DNA of 64,000 nt. Source: Chrysopilus asiliformis. Lineage: Eukaryota; Arthropoda; Insecta; Diptera; Rhagionidae. The position numbers and the translations under genes are program-made. The stretch lies in the NCBI GenBank assembly GCA_964034945.1, contig OZ035962.1, positions 15,805,388 to 15,869,387 on the forward strand, in the 5' to 3' direction. The notes under the pieces are model-generated. The model searched no databases, was not told the origin of the DNA, and saw only the letters and a list, made by a program, of their open reading frames with translations. Shown piece after piece: positions 31,905 through 44,175 of this stretch (positions within the stretch are counted from its first letter, which is position 1; every line of letters starts with the position of its first letter).

Positions 31905-34900
31905 GAATGCTTTGAACAACAATGCAGGAATTTTTCATTTTGCGCGTTTTAATGCATAGACGAGGGAAAACTAATTCTTGAATACCTGAAGGAAATAAAG
32001 GGTTTCAGTCGCCTTCTCATCAAGAAAAAAAATACAGCTTGGGAACAGTTTATCATCGTAAGAATTTAATTACTATCAGACTCAAAATTCACTAGCATGA
32101 ACAATGTTGTAACTGAAAAGCAATATAAAACTAGTGGTTTGGCCACCACTGCAATCCAACTCAAAAAAAAATTCGATTTTCAAGTCAAAAGCGTTTAGAA
32201 AAAATGCGGAAAAAAATTTACACTGCATTGAGGAACAGGAAAAATGTTTGTTCGGAAAAATGAATAGAATGATCCTCCTGGAAAAACGTGTTTTTAGAGA
32301 AGTTCTTTTCAACACCCGAATTGTTCGCCTTTACTAAGTATATATTCAGCTTGTAAACTGAAGGTCGTAACATCAACTATAGTTGATTAAAACATCAACT
32401 ATCGTACGCTTTTATCTCAAGTCCATTCAACTTTCTTTACCGAAATGCTTAGTAAGAGTTGCTGCTTAGTGCTAAATAAAGATTAGGTAAATAAAGATAA
32501 GAATCATAGGATAAATGTTGGGGTCCCAAAAAAAATCTGAAAGCGGAAAAGGAATCTTTAGTATGCCCTGCAAATCGATAATTTTCCCTCATACTTTGAC
32601 TCTTAACTGTCAAAAAATCAATAAAAATATTTAAAATACATGCGAGATTCATAGCTCTACAGTATTTTCCATACATTTAGAAGTTCTATCAAAAATTCTG
32701 TTGTTTTTAGTTATCTAATCTTTCGTGCTAACAACACCATCAGTCGGGACAGCTGATAATGGGTTACGGCGAAACCTTACAAATGTTGCGATTCTTTATG
32801 TGTATAAAAGGGACGAAAAAATTGTTACGAAACTTCCATTGAGGAAGTTCAGCCTATCGAGTTGAGCGAAAAAACTATGACCATGGGACGAATATCTAGT
32901 TTCGACCATGAGGCAGATATCCGACCCGTTTGATGGCGAATTTCCGAAGTGAGAAAGTAAAAACGTTGTTGTTTTGAAGCTCCCTAAATCTTTTAATAAA
33001 AATATATGCGACAAGATCCACTCTGGGATGTATTGCCATAGATAGGTAGTATAGAGATTTCCTCACAAAATTGAAGAATTATCAAGTGATTATTTATCTT
33101 AAAAACAATGTTTAAAAGAAAAATTATCGCGGAAGTTTATAGCGGTTTAAGAATCGCGGTATGCGAACTTGAAACAGTTTGGTAAAAATTTATTTTACAT
33201 ACGTATTTGTGGCACGCCTCATAATACGAATATGCATTATTTGACTAAACTTTATAAGCATTATTAGACCAAAACAACGTTATAAAGCTACCGCGTTGTA
33301 CGAGGCTTCAACATAAAACTATTCCGTACTTAATTTACTCCTCGGTAATACTTTAAAATCATGTAATATAAGTTGATGTAAAAAAAAATCTTTTTAAATC
33401 CAACTTCTTCAAGAATAAATTTCGAAAGGCTTCATTAGCGCTGAAAAATGTCTGTTGGCAATCATAACCATAATCGTAATCGTTTGGAAAATCTTTAGTT
33501 ACATAACAGTCCGGTGTTCCGAATGAACTCTAATATTACAACGGTATGTAGCAGAAGTCACTGCACTGCAATAAAAAATGACTACCAACCATTTTCCAAC
33601 ATAATATCATTTTTAAACATGAATGTGTAAAGCAAACATTGTACCTAATGTAGATATCGTTTCAACTATTTGGCATTTAACAAAGACTTCATGCATGGCA
33701 AAATCATCAGCTTGAGCCAAAAGTGTCCTTATAAAACCATTACCTAACCACTATATCGTTAGGAAATGCTGGTATTTTCCATCTATATGTAGTTTCTCTT
33801 ATTCTTATACCCGACAGCAATAAAGCGACCGTCGTCAGTCGCCAGCCGACGACGACAACGACGTCAGTTTAAAGTTTGGTTACCCCAATAGAGTCCTTGC
33901 TCCAGTTACAGTTTCACTGATGCTATTCAACTCCCTGTCCACTATTTCTTCTCCTTGAAGTTTTCTTTCTCCAAAAGTGCTAGTTTTCGTTTACACCAAC
34001 CTATGTTTCATATGTATGAATTTTTCGCTCATGTGGAGGATATGCTAACATGCAAGCAAAAAAAACGACAACGAAACACTGTCAACTTTGCGCTTCGTTT
34101 CCTTCCCCAGTTTTTTCGCTTTCTCTATTTCTGTCTTATAGAATTTTCCGGAAAATGTATGTAGAATAAAAAAGTTTTATGTTTCTTGTGAAGTTTGACA
34201 AAGAAATATGCTTTCGTTTCGATTATTCAATCTTTGTTAGTTTTTGCTTACTTCAAATAAAAGAGGAATGCATATTTTTGATGTTCTATTGTGCATTACT
34301 AGAAAGTGTTCAAATCGTTTTCGACTAAACTAAATATTTTTGAAAAAAAGCACTCAGATCATACACTAAACTTTATCGATTTAGGTTGTTATCACGTACT
34401 CTGCCGGCGACATGCAACAGCAAAACCTCACAATTGTTGTAAATTTCCAGTCCAAGGTTTGAAATTCATCTAAAACAGTAGGTGTAGAAGCGGGGAAAAC
34501 AAGTCACGAAACCTGAATTACAAATTTTGGGTTTTCGCCATATATTTTTTTGTTAAGTCCTGCGAGACAACGTTTTTCTCGTCCTGAAAGAAAAACCAAT
34601 CAAATTCAAAAACAGAAATAAAATAAAAATAAAAATGTTAAACCAAAAGATCTGTTCTTGTATTTATCATTTCTAATGCAATTGTTTTTTACATTCTCAC
34701 GGCCACTTTGGAAAACATTCCTAAACGCCTTTTGCTTTTCCAAAACAAAGCACATTTTTCGTGTGCATAAAGGGTTATATTTCAGTATCCAATCCTTTCT
34801 ATGTTCCGGAACTCATTTTTTCCACTTCAAAATATAAATTGAAGATGAATTCTTGCGTAATGGCGCTGGCCTTTAGGAAAAAGATTTCAAACGTCTTCAA

Positions 34901-35514
34901 GGATTTTCTGTATTCGTTGCTAGTTTCCACTTCTAGCTATTTTTTTTTATTATTTATTTCTGTATATTTTTTCCCCATTTTTCAATTTCATTTCAAGGCT
35001 ACGAAGCGTGGCTCAATTCAATTTCGAATAGTTCTGTTTCAGTTATAGAGGGGAGTAGTAACAGAGAAGTGATCCCTCCAACATTGGAATGCAAATAATT
35101 TCGTCAAAACGTCTTCTATTGCCGGTGTGGAACATTCCTGGAATTCTGAAGCGATAAAAGAATGAGGTTTTTCTTTTAAAATTGAACCAGTTGAACCCTA
35201 GCAATAAATTACCCATAGTGGCTCTTATTAGGTTTCGTCCCTTTTGACTCTTCTCAGTTAAATGGAATTTTTGTGTACTAAAAAACCATATCTATATATT
35301 AACAAGTATATCGCTGGACAGGATTCTTAAATCCTTATCCTTATGTTTGTTAAACATTTAAAAAGTTAAACATTGAAAAATGTTTGCCGATATCGATATT
35401 CCTATCTTGTGCGAAATACTTATTTCATTTTAAAAATACGAAAAAATATGTAATCTTTCGTTTCACGAAAGTAGAAATATCGATATTGGGTTTTTTTGGG
35501 TAATAAGCCCTAAA
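31905..35514. other. No recognisable feature; small GC-rich patch
   Basis: At 33830-33870 a patch rich in gacgacgac/cgtcgtcag words stands out in GC and contains TCAGT initiator-like words; it could be regulatory or a 5' UTR, but nothing confirms it. Frames of 70-95 codons elsewhere (32.1, 32.8, 34.0, 34.8 kb) have no recognisable content. Confidence 0.35.
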
Positions 35515-35895
35515 AACACAAGACCGATTGATCTGAATTTCAGTAATTTTAATTAAGCTTACTGTCTACTAGTCGTAAGGGATCCTCAGGGGTTAGAAAA
35601 AAAGTGGACAAGGGGGGGAGGCGAGAGAGGGTTTGGTCCGAAAAACTTAAAATTCAGCGACTCCAAAAACCCCCAGAAGAGATTTTTTCCGGAACATTTG
35701 AGGAAAAGGGTAATCACGTTATCCTTATAAGACCTACCCGTATCCTTACAAGGACGAAATAGTGAAAATATTGTATTATCATCGAACTTACGTAAAATGT
35801 AAAATTTATGTGTGTAAAATTTCAAGTCAATCGGATGAGGAGAAGTGGGTCAAAATTGGATTACAAGATTTGACCCTGACAGGCAAATAAACAAA
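35515..35895 (-). repeat. R2 interspersed repeat, inverted copy
   Basis: On the minus strand it has the order of 49360-49640: caaatcttgtaatccaattt-type start, attgacttgaaattt, gtccttgtaaggata, ttccggaaaaaatctct and tttttggagtcgctga. The 79-codon minus frame at 35586-35825 lies within this repeat. Confidence 0.65.
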
Positions 35896-36878
35896 CAGAT
35901 ATATACGAAGGCAAGCTAAATAAAAGCTTTTATATAAAAACTTTTAAATAACAAGAGATTTTCTTAAAATAATTTTATTGACTATCGGATATTGTGGAAT
36001 AAATCTTTTACCAGTCTTCGGCAAATTCTAGCAAGTTTTTTCATCATTCCTAAGAAATTTAGTATTTTAAGTAACAAGAAATATAATTGACTTTTTTCCG
36101 TTAGTGCATGTCTTTTATTATGTATGTCTTTTAGTATTTTATCATCAAAAATTATTAGCAAAAATGCAAAACTTCGATGTACGACATTTCGATATTCAAC
36201 GCAAAATCACAAAATTTTACTTGCCCAAAATCAAAGGATTCTTGTATCACGAAATTCCCTATCTAAGAATTTTTCTGTGTTCCGTATCTAAGAATAAATA
36301 ATGGCGTTTTCGGATATAAATACAAACATGATCTTCTGGTAATTGAAATTTTTCTAATGCTTCAGTAAAGATAATATTTTATATGAAGTGTTTTTTAAAG
36401 GTAAAATATTCACTTTACAAAGTAGTGATCCGGCAGGGAACCAAAATAAAATAAGACACAAAAATATTTTATTTTATTTTCTGCACATAATTTTGATGAC
36501 ATAATACAGAAAAATGCTTGAAATTTATTCTTAAGCAGGAATTTTTTCATTTCCAGATAATATTAAAAAAAAATTGAGGACGTCCTTTCAAGAAATTTAG
36601 CCTCAAATTAAATAAAAGAGACATTTTTAGTTATTTTATCATTTTTCTGAAATTAATATTTATGTTAAACAAAGAAAATGATAATATATCAAGACAGTTT
36701 TGATGTAAAAATAATTTATTTCTATTTTTTGAAATGTTTATTTACTATGGAATTTTAGGGCTTTTTTGGTCGTTTTAATATTTTCTTTTTTTTTCTCGAA
36801 ACCATTTCAATTCAAGTACATACCAAATTGCTCACGCTTGGGGTGCCATAACAAATTTTAGAAAACTGGGACTCATGA
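35896..36878. other. No recognised feature; remnant of an upstream coding region possible near the right side
   Basis: From about 36826 a plus frame reads QIAHAWGAITNFRKLGL before the frame of the Cys-rich fragment takes over, which may be the frameshifted upstream part of the same protein. The rest is AT-rich and unrecognised. Confidence 0.35.
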
Positions 36879-37238
36879 GCGAAAAATTCGTACAAAGCGA
36901 TCAAAACCTCGGATGCGTTTAAAGCATTAAAAAAATTATTTAAGGTACCGGAAGAACTCCTGAATTCCGGTTTTTGCAACTGCATACAAGGTTGTGGTTC
37001 CAATTGTGGATGCAGAAAAATTGAATTACCGTGCTCCATCGTTTGTAGCTTTTGTCGAGGTCAATCATGTTTAAATCCTGCTTCTTGTGATATCACTGAA
37101 TCCTTTGACAATTCAAACGATGTCGATGATGAACTCTATCTTATTGGTGCCTTAACATTAAATGTAGATGAAGATGATACCTATATCGAAGATGAAGAGC
37201 AACAACAAGAAGAAGAAGCAGAAGGAGAAGAAGAATAA
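36879..37238 (+). pseudogene. Cys-rich CXC-like domain fragment with acidic tail
   Basis: An open frame of 119 codons without an ATG, opened by TGA at 36876 and closed by TAA. It reads KALKKLFKVPEELLNSG, then a cysteine cluster (CNCIQGCGSNCGCRK, PCSIVCSFCRGQSCLNP), then an acidic tail rich in D, E and Q. The spacing CxCxxxCxxxCxCRKxxxxCxxxCxxCxGxxC is the pattern I associate with the C-terminus of a repetitive, poorly characterised arthropod protein family (possibly transposon-derived) with a TSO1-like CXC cluster. Only the C-terminal part remains and the upstream frame is broken. Family assignment is from pattern memory, not a search. Confidence 0.5.
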
Positions 37239-37642
37239 ATGAATGAAGGTGGAAAGAATATGGATTAGGCCTAATGGGGAAGCCATGTAAAAAAACGCTC
37301 CTTGCATTCTACCTAGGGCCTGCAAAAATACCGGGTTTCGGATTTACCGGTAAACGGTAAATATTTTTAGTAAAAACCGGTTTACCGGTATTTACCGGTA
37401 AATCGCTATTTAGATAAAACAAATCATGTATAGCATATTAGTGACAGTGAGAGGAAAAAAAACGTACGAAGAAATAAGTAACAATAATTTTATAATATTT
37501 ATAGTGTAAATCATAAAATCAAGAAAACAAGAACACATAATTATAACAATTCAATAATAAAACCAAAATACGTTAATTACGGCTACAAATGCCAAATATG
37601 GTTGTTTTTTCTTTTCTGTTTTGTTTTGATTTTTTTTCTCTA

Positions 37643-37918
37643 ATGTAATATCGTCGGCTAAAAGTGAAATTGTGCTAAGTCCATTTGGTATAATATTCTA
37701 GAAGAGCAATGAAAATCTTGTTAAATCGTTTTAATTCTCTTTCAATAAAACACTGAGTTTTCTTTAAATGGAAAAAATTGGGCTAAGTTTTCTTCAAATG
37801 AGACTCTGTTTTCTTTAAATGAAAATTAAAATGATTTAACAAGGGTTTTTATTGCTCTTCTGTCAAATTTGGTATAATGGACTTAGCACAATTTCACTTT
37901 TAGGCGACGATATTACAT
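37643..37918. mobile_element. Foldback element inside the hAT-like element (276 bp)
   Basis: Arms of about 100 bp: atgtaatatcgtcggctaaa ... gtgctaagtcca mirrored at 37875-37918; the central part repeats ttttctttaaatg three times. No target duplication was resolved. Confidence 0.7.
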
Positions 37919-38101
37919 ATTTTATCATTTACTTATATACATGTACTAGAAGTATACTTCAGTTTGCTCTTACATTCGGAAAGCTTGTAAATATTGGGCT
38001 TTTTCGATAATTAAGGTTTTTACAAAAAAATTTACGATTTTGACATTTTTTAATTATCAGAAAAGCCCATTATCATAAGTTATTTCATTAAAACATTTGA
38101 A

Positions 38102-38660
38102 GACTTCGGTGCAAAAAGCGGTCACCTCCACTTTTTGACGAAAATGAATTATTGCAGTTGGCGCAAGAATAAAAGAATGCGCATATTTGGCTGCAAACTC
38201 CGGACTCGTTTGAGGACTGTGTAAAAAGTTATTAAAGAAAAGGAGATGACTGAAAGCATTGTTTCATATAATTTGACGCAGAATTTTTTTTTCAAAAAAT
38301 CTTTATTTTTTCTGAGAGTTTTGTTTTGTGAAATTGAATATTTTTTTATTTGTTTATTTTTAAACGCTTTTGAACATATTTTGGACTGTATTTTGTAGCC
38401 AATAATGCATTTTGAAAACCGCTAATATCCTCTTGGGTGCCAGAAACAGCTATCTCCAAAATTTAAAATGTCTATAACTTTTTCGAAAAAAAAGATATAG
38501 ATTTATCTCAAATTAAAACGATGTAAGAATACATGTTTGATTTAAATTGTAATTTTTTAACTTTGTCCCAGAGCAAAAACTTCACGCTAATATCTTTTTT
38601 GTCTCTCCTGAAAAATTTGAAAAAGTGGGGTTGACCGCTTTTTGCACCGAGGTCTTTATA
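38102..38660. mobile_element. TIR element inside the hAT-like element (about 559 bp)
   Basis: Terminal inverted repeats of about 36 bp: gacttcggtgcaaaaagcgg ... cacttttt against aaaagtggggttgaccgc ... caccgaggtc. No coding region; the superfamily is unclear because the flanks do not form an obvious duplication. Confidence 0.65.
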
Positions 38661-38677
38661 GAAAAAAAAATTACCAG

Positions 38678-38870
38678 AAGTTGTGTTTTAATTTTCAGCC
38701 TGACGTTTCGAGCCTTGTTTTGGCTCATTTTTAATGTAACATTTCCACAAAGTTTTTACGGCTAAATATTAACAGTTATAACATATTGAATTTAAATGGT
38801 CGTTTAACGCCTTTGAAGATGAACCAAAACAAGGCTCGAAACGTCAGGCTGGAAAATTAAAACACAACTT
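38678..38870. mobile_element. Foldback element inside the hAT-like element (193 bp)
   Basis: Arms of about 52 bp: aagttgtgttttaattttca ... gagccttgttttggctcat mirrored at 38820-38870, with a spacer of about 88 bp. It lies only 17 bp to the right of the previous TIR element. Confidence 0.7.
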
Positions 38871-39041
38871 TTGCTTTTATTTCTTAAAATTGGACCGCTA
38901 AGCCCGCCAAACTAATACATAAAAATACCGAAATACCGGTATTTTTTAAAAAAATTTACCGGTAATTTCGGTAGTAAAATTTGCCGGTAAAACCGGTAAA
39001 CCGGTAAACCGGTTTCCGGTATTGCAGCCCCTAATTCTACC

Positions 39042-41471
39042 TCAATGGTGATGGGGAAACGAATGTACAGTTCACAGTGTCTGGACTTCTATCTCGAAAA
39101 CTATTGCCCCTACAAAAAAACCTTATTTAACCTTTTTTGTAGAGAATTTGCGGAGGAGCAATTCATCTGAACACAAAAAATGCGGACAGGCCATACAAAG
39201 CGAGATATTTACGATTTATTTGACTTTTGACCTTGAATAATAGCAATTTCTCTGTGCGACGCATAGTTTGACGACTTGTATCTCGAAAACTGTTTGTCCT
39301 ACAAGAAAATTGTATTTAACCTTTTTTGTAGAGAATTTTATTGTGATTAATTCATCTGAACCTCAAAAAGACGTACAACACGTACAAAGTGATATAAACG
39401 TAAAAAACTGATTTTTGGGACCTTTGACCTTGAATAACTCACGACGCCGGCGCAATTCTGGAATGGACTTTTTGAAAGTTGTTTGTTATGTCAAAATACA
39501 GGTCTGTGCAAAAATCCAGTTAACTAGGATTTTTTAAGAGGTTAAATCCTAATTTTCCTGGATTATTAGGGATGCAAAAAATCGTTAAAGCAGAAAATGT
39601 AGAAAATTTTATATCCTTTAAATTTTGTTATATTCATACTTCCCGCTATAGAAGAGGAAAGTAATAAACAAAAGAAATACGAAGCAGGCGAGCCGTTTTT
39701 TTTGAAAAACACGGACGATAGTTAGGATTTTTCGAAGAAATCTTGGTTTTTCGAACTACATGTTTTGTGTTTCTTGAGATCTTAGTTTTATGACTAAACT
39801 TCTTAATTGGCTCGAAATTCCCCGGACTCACTTAAAAATCCCGGAAACAATCGAAAAACCTCCTCGGACATCGCCGGATGCTCCTAAAAACAAAACCATA
39901 TCCGGAGAAAAGAGGACGGATTGCAACCCTACTCACGGTGAACGATTGAATACAATGAAATTAATTTAATTTTTAATTGAAATAATGGGGAATTGGAAAA
40001 AATTGATAGGGAGCATCCAATTCTTGGAATCGAAACTTGATGTTCCCTATTCAATTTTTCCAATGCTCTATTGTTTCTATTATTAATTTCAATGTGTTCA
40101 ATAGTTCGCCATGAAAAATCCGGTTTTTGAATTGAAATGGTTTTGAGAGAAACAAAAACATATTCCAGGTAAAAATAAATAAAAATTTCCATGTTTTTCA
40201 AATAAAAATATGTTTGAATTTTGATTATAAGTCGTAGGTAACATAAATAAATCAATAAATTTTATCGCATTAAAAACCATTTAAAACTTTATCCTCTTTA
40301 TCGTTTAGAAAATTATTTCATTTTAAAATCAATTTCTTGTTCCGACGCTTAGTGAGTTTATTTGAAGCGTTTGGATAGGGAAATTATGGAAATTAAGAAA
40401 GTTATGCGTATTCACGTTTAATATGGAAATTAATTACAATCACGTGAAATTCATTTGACTTGCTTAAATTTTATACTATTTACTTGTGTCACATACATAA
40501 AATAATCAATTCAACCACACATTCTCCATGGGGTGTCCTTCCAAAGACTAACAACAACAAACACCACGATCCACCATAAAACCAAATCCAATTTCCTCAA
40601 TGTCTCAATTTCCTTATTAATAATAATTTCAGAAAAGTACAAGAAGAAAAATTTGTCTGCTATCAACGTTTAACGTCCATAATCTCTGCTTTGAATCTTT
40701 CTGGTTTAACACAAATGTTAGGTGATCATTATGTGCCTCATTTTCACTGCTCCGCACAGAATTTCCTTTCTCGTCTTCCGTTTTCTTTTTCCTAGTTTTC
40801 CCCTCATTTTCCGAGGCTTATCGTACGGGTGATTGCTTAAATTATTTAATTTTTCTTAAATCTTCATTTTTTTCCCTTTTCTCCCCGCCTAATGTTTCAA
40901 AAACCACACAAAATTTTTGGCCAAAAGCTCAATTCCAAGCGATTTCGACCACTGGCCACGTGGTCTTTAATCGCTGTTAGGATAAAAAAAAAATTAAGTT
41001 TGCGTGCCACGGCATTTAAATCGAAGATAAAACTTTCCTCGTAATTCGATAAAATTTTTGGATGGCCCGCCGAACGAATGGAGCACGAACCCAAACTGAG
41101 AGAAATATATATACAGAATGCCGGAAAACTTTATAAAAATTTGACGCGTCGCATAACAAATGCGGATGACATGACGGTCGGGGGTTGACTTGGGGGAAAA
41201 ACATACGGGAAACCGGAAAATTCCTATGGAAATGCCAATGCGATACAAGACAAGAAGTTGAAGGCGTGTTGGTTTTATGACAACTTTTCCACTTTATACT
41301 TTTTTTTTGTCTCTCTTTTGCCTTCAATTTGGGGTAATTTTTTTTTGTGGGGTTGAAAAACGAAAAACGGCCTTTTTATTCTTGCCGCCCTGGACTACTC
41401 GTACATGCATAAAACCATGATGGCTGGTGGTCCCCAAAGGGCATGTGCTCCATAATCCGCTAGTCGAATTT
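39042..41471. other. Unrecognised; contains a decayed direct duplication
   Basis: About 39085-39200 and 39270-39380 share tctcgaaaactatt, atttaaccttttttgtagag and ttcatctgaac in the same order, roughly 190 bp apart, an old tandem duplication. 39640-39665 has the inverse of the R2/R1-like flank at 10.5 kb. Overlapping minus frames at 40.9-41.3 kb (65-103 codons) lie in a GC-richer patch but show no domain. Confidence 0.4.
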
Positions 41472-41726
41472 TTATTGTCGGATCAAGTGGAATCGTGTTG
41501 CCCTTCGGCGTTTACAGTCTTCACTAATACCATATCCCATCACTTTGCTATCATAGTCCTTGGGCTTTTTTTTTATTGATATTGAGTTGCTGTTGGTGCT
41601 CGGCCCCGAAACCGTCGAATCTTTGGGTATGGATTTTTTGAAATGGCAGTCATTTTTCGAATAAAATTGTTTGATAAAGATTAGAGAGTTCCGCTGATTA
41701 AAGGGCAACTCTTTCCTGGATTTCAT
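41472..41726 (-). CDS. Candidate coding exon, 84 codons, product unrecognised
   Basis: A strong minus-strand acceptor (gtttttattttgtag, AG at 41727-41728) is followed directly by ATG and 84 open codons to TAA at 41472. The product is basic and S/N/K-rich: MKSRKELPFNQRNSLI near the start, STVSGPSTNSNSISIKKK in the middle, GISEDCKRRRATRFHLIRQ at the end. Codon choice in the middle (AGC ACC AAC AGC AAC, AAG GAC) looks coding-like for an insect in an otherwise AT-rich region. AATAAA overlaps the stop. It could be a whole terminal exon or an internal one ending earlier. No homologue is recalled. Confidence 0.35.
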   Translation of the reverse strand: MKSRKELPFNQRNSLIFIKQFYSKNDCHFKKSIPKDSTVSGPSTNSNSISIKKKPKDYDSKVMGYGISEDCKRRRATRFHLIRQ

Positions 41727-42067
41727 CTACAAAATAAAAACAAATTCCCTAGGCCTCCAGTTTATTTGGATACAAGTTTATTAAATTTTTTCAGTGTTTT
41801 TTTTTGTGAATTAATTGATGTGGACGCTGTTTATGTTGGTTTTGCCCAAATAACTTTGGATTCTATCAATAGATATAAAATCGATTAAATATTGGATTCA
41901 GAAAGGGTAAAAACAACGCACTTTTCGTAAAAGTGAAGGTTATGTTAAATGCGTTAAATGTCAAAATTGTGTTACTATGTGAAGTAAAGTTAAACATTTT
42001 GGAACACTAAAAAAAAATACGTCTCAAAAATCTCAAATTCTGATCAAGTTTTCGATGAAATTTTCAA
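41727..42067. other. No recognisable feature
   Basis: Would be intron if the exon to the left is real. No element ends are seen. Confidence 0.35.
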
Positions 42068-42733
42068 AGGTTATAACAATGATTACCTAATATAGATGGG
42101 AAGTAAACGGACGTTTCCGTTTACCTACGGCAGAGAAAAGAGATGCGCGATAAAAAAAAGTCACCGAGCAACACCATCTTTCCCTTTTTTTCCTTCATGT
42201 CATATAGAGTTAAAGAAAAAACAAGAAACTTGTCGTTTAGTCAGGGCTAAACCAAGCGAGATTTTCATATCCTTATAGCAGTCAAAAACTTGTATTATAT
42301 TTACACAACCCTTGCACTGACACCATCATGCTTCCGACAGCGGCCTGACAGCTCACGAAAATTTTCAAGCAAATTATAACACTTTTTTAGTATTTAAATC
42401 GCGAAATACACTAAAAATCAACGAAATTAACACGAAAACTAAATTTTCCACCGAAATTGGTGGTTTGTTTTGATTTTTAACTAACTGACTGCTGAGAATC
42501 AAATTTGTGTATTGCCATTGTGCGATTTTTTTATGGTTTTTTCGAGGCGCATTACAACTAATTACGCATTACAACTGAGATGTGGGAACACTTGAGATGA
42601 GGCCGCACACACAAATAACTCAGTATTCACACAGAAATTGAAACCGCCAGCATGTCGCTAGTTGTCCCTCTCTCAAACCAAATATTTTAGGAGAACTTTC
42701 TTATCTATATTAGGTAATCATTGGTTATAACAT
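42068..42733. mobile_element. TIR element with TTATAAC ends (about 660 bp)
   Basis: The left end ttataacaatgattacctaa and the continuing tatagatgggaag are mirrored at 42705-42730 (ctttcttatctatattaggtaatcattggttataac) with one indel. The outer TTATAA is itself a palindrome, so the exact boundary and duplication length cannot be decided. No transposase; a 60-codon frame inside is not credible. Confidence 0.6.
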
Positions 42734-43330
42734 CAAAATTAATTTTTAAATTAGTTTAAGATGTGTTGATACAAAATGGTCTAACAAAGACACTAAATAA
42801 ATCAAACTTTGAACTAAGATACATCGAATAATAATTGAAAACCAATCGTAAGTATATTTATACTCTATATGATTTTCTTTTTAATACAGAAAGAAAACAA
42901 TATATTTTCGAAAAGCTTAAATTATTAAGATTGTTATTAATTACCTTTCTCAGTCTCCTTTCTTTTTATCTTCACTTCAGCCACCTCGTAAATCGTTACA
43001 CGAATTTTGATCCGGTTATCAATATTAGATAAGTCATTTTAAAGTAAATTTATGGCATGCTGAAAGCAACCCCACCTCTCTCCCAGTAAAGCCCATCACT
43101 AAATACAAATCTTTTGACCTGATCTAAAAATCAGGCACTTAAAAAAATGCCCGAAAGTGCAAATAGACTAAAAGATCCGAAAATCCTAAAATTAGCATGA
43201 TCTATCATATTTTTATTTTATGTATTTTATGATAAATATCCTCTAATATGAAAAAGATCTTGTCTGTCTTGTATAAATACTGATAAAATTATTTTTTTTT
43301 TTCGGAAAAAGTTGCATTTTTTTTATTAAA
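42734..43330. other. No recognised gene; short repeat motif
   Basis: At 43174-43212 the words ccgaaaatcctaaaattagc and atgatctatcat match the motif at 28.2 kb. Nothing else is recognised. Confidence 0.35.
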
Positions 43331-43334
43331 AACA

Positions 43335-43855
43335 TGAGAAAAGCTATTGTACAATTTCTAGGGGTCAATCGTCAAAGACTCTATATGAAGGATGATAAAA
43401 TTTTCATGAAAAAAAAACCAACATTTTTATGGGAGAGGCGGGAAGGAGTCATTCAACTGGATTTTTATGTATGGATAAGTTATGTAAAATCATATTCTAA
43501 ACACATCTTTTCATGATAAATTTTTCAATAGGACTTACCGTTTTCGAGAAAATCGCGATAAATTGTTTCGATTGTATGGGAGAAGGGGGGAAGGAATGGT
43601 CTGATTTTTTTCCTTTCAGGAACTTAGCCTAGCCATTTAAAAAAGTACAAAATTTCAACTCTCTAGCTCAATCCTTTCGAAAGTCATGGTTTTTACTCAC
43701 ATACGGACAGACATACGACGAACAGACGGACGGACATGCGGAAATCAGAATCTTTTGTCATCCCAAACACTCTAGTGTAGTTCATTTTTGTGTCCGACGA
43801 TTGGTTCGATGCCTCACAAACGATATAGAACTACATCTAATATACTCCTATATGA
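43335..43855 (+). repeat. R1 interspersed repeat, near-full copy
   Basis: Blocks in the order agctattgtacaatttct, ggatttttatgtatgg, gttttcgagaaaatcgcg, ctctagctcaatcctttcga, a short acggacag tract, catgcggaaatcagaatctt and gtagttcatttttgtgtccg. A 60-codon frame at its start (43334-43516) ends YVKSYSKHIFS; the frame in the inverted copy at 54030-54248 ends YVKLYTKHISFL. The shared peptide follows from DNA similarity and does not by itself prove coding. Confidence 0.7.
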
Positions 43856-44172
43856 TTCTCATACAGAGTACAAAAATTATTTTTTTGGATATTTATCCTA
43901 AATTCATTTTCACGCATTGTAACTACTAACTACTTAGAAGTTTTGAGCCACTAAACTCGTTTATCGATTCAACAAGAAAATTTAAAAAAAAATCCTAAGA
44001 ATGATAATAATTCTAGTATTTGTATTAAAAAATTCGAGAGTAAGGATAAACAATTTTCCTAGACAAACCCTAGAGATTTTGTCCAAATAAAGTTAAAAAA
44101 ATCTCTTTCCTCAGCCAGGATTCCAGTTCAATCGGTCGAGTGGTTATCGAGTTAAAGAATTTGAAAAATAAT
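43856..44172. other. No recognisable feature
   Basis: AT-rich link between R1 and the next element; ccagttcaatcggtcgagtgg near 44125 resembles the tail of an R-type repeat. Confidence 0.35.
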
Positions 44173-44175
44173 GAG

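Larger units (their letters stand above)
37314..39033. mobile_element. hAT-like non-autonomous element (1720 bp, 8-bp duplication)
   Basis: Ends tagggcctgcaaaaataccgg and ccggtattgcagcccct are inverted, and the 8-bp word attctacc flanks both sides exactly (37306-37313, 39034-39041). An 8-bp duplication with TAGGG ends is the hAT signature. Both subterminal regions are full of accggtaaa words in both orientations, likely transposase-binding sites. No transposase frame is present. Three foldback elements occupy about 1 kb of the interior. Confidence 0.88.

Noticed and set aside
33455..33530. Possible third GATTAC-type foldback (accataatcgtaatcg)
   Set aside because: Only about 15 bases of similarity; no partner arm.
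33820..33880. Promoter at a gacgacgac-rich patch
   Set aside because: Initiator-like TCAGT words alone are too common; no downstream promoter element at the expected distance and no gene follows.
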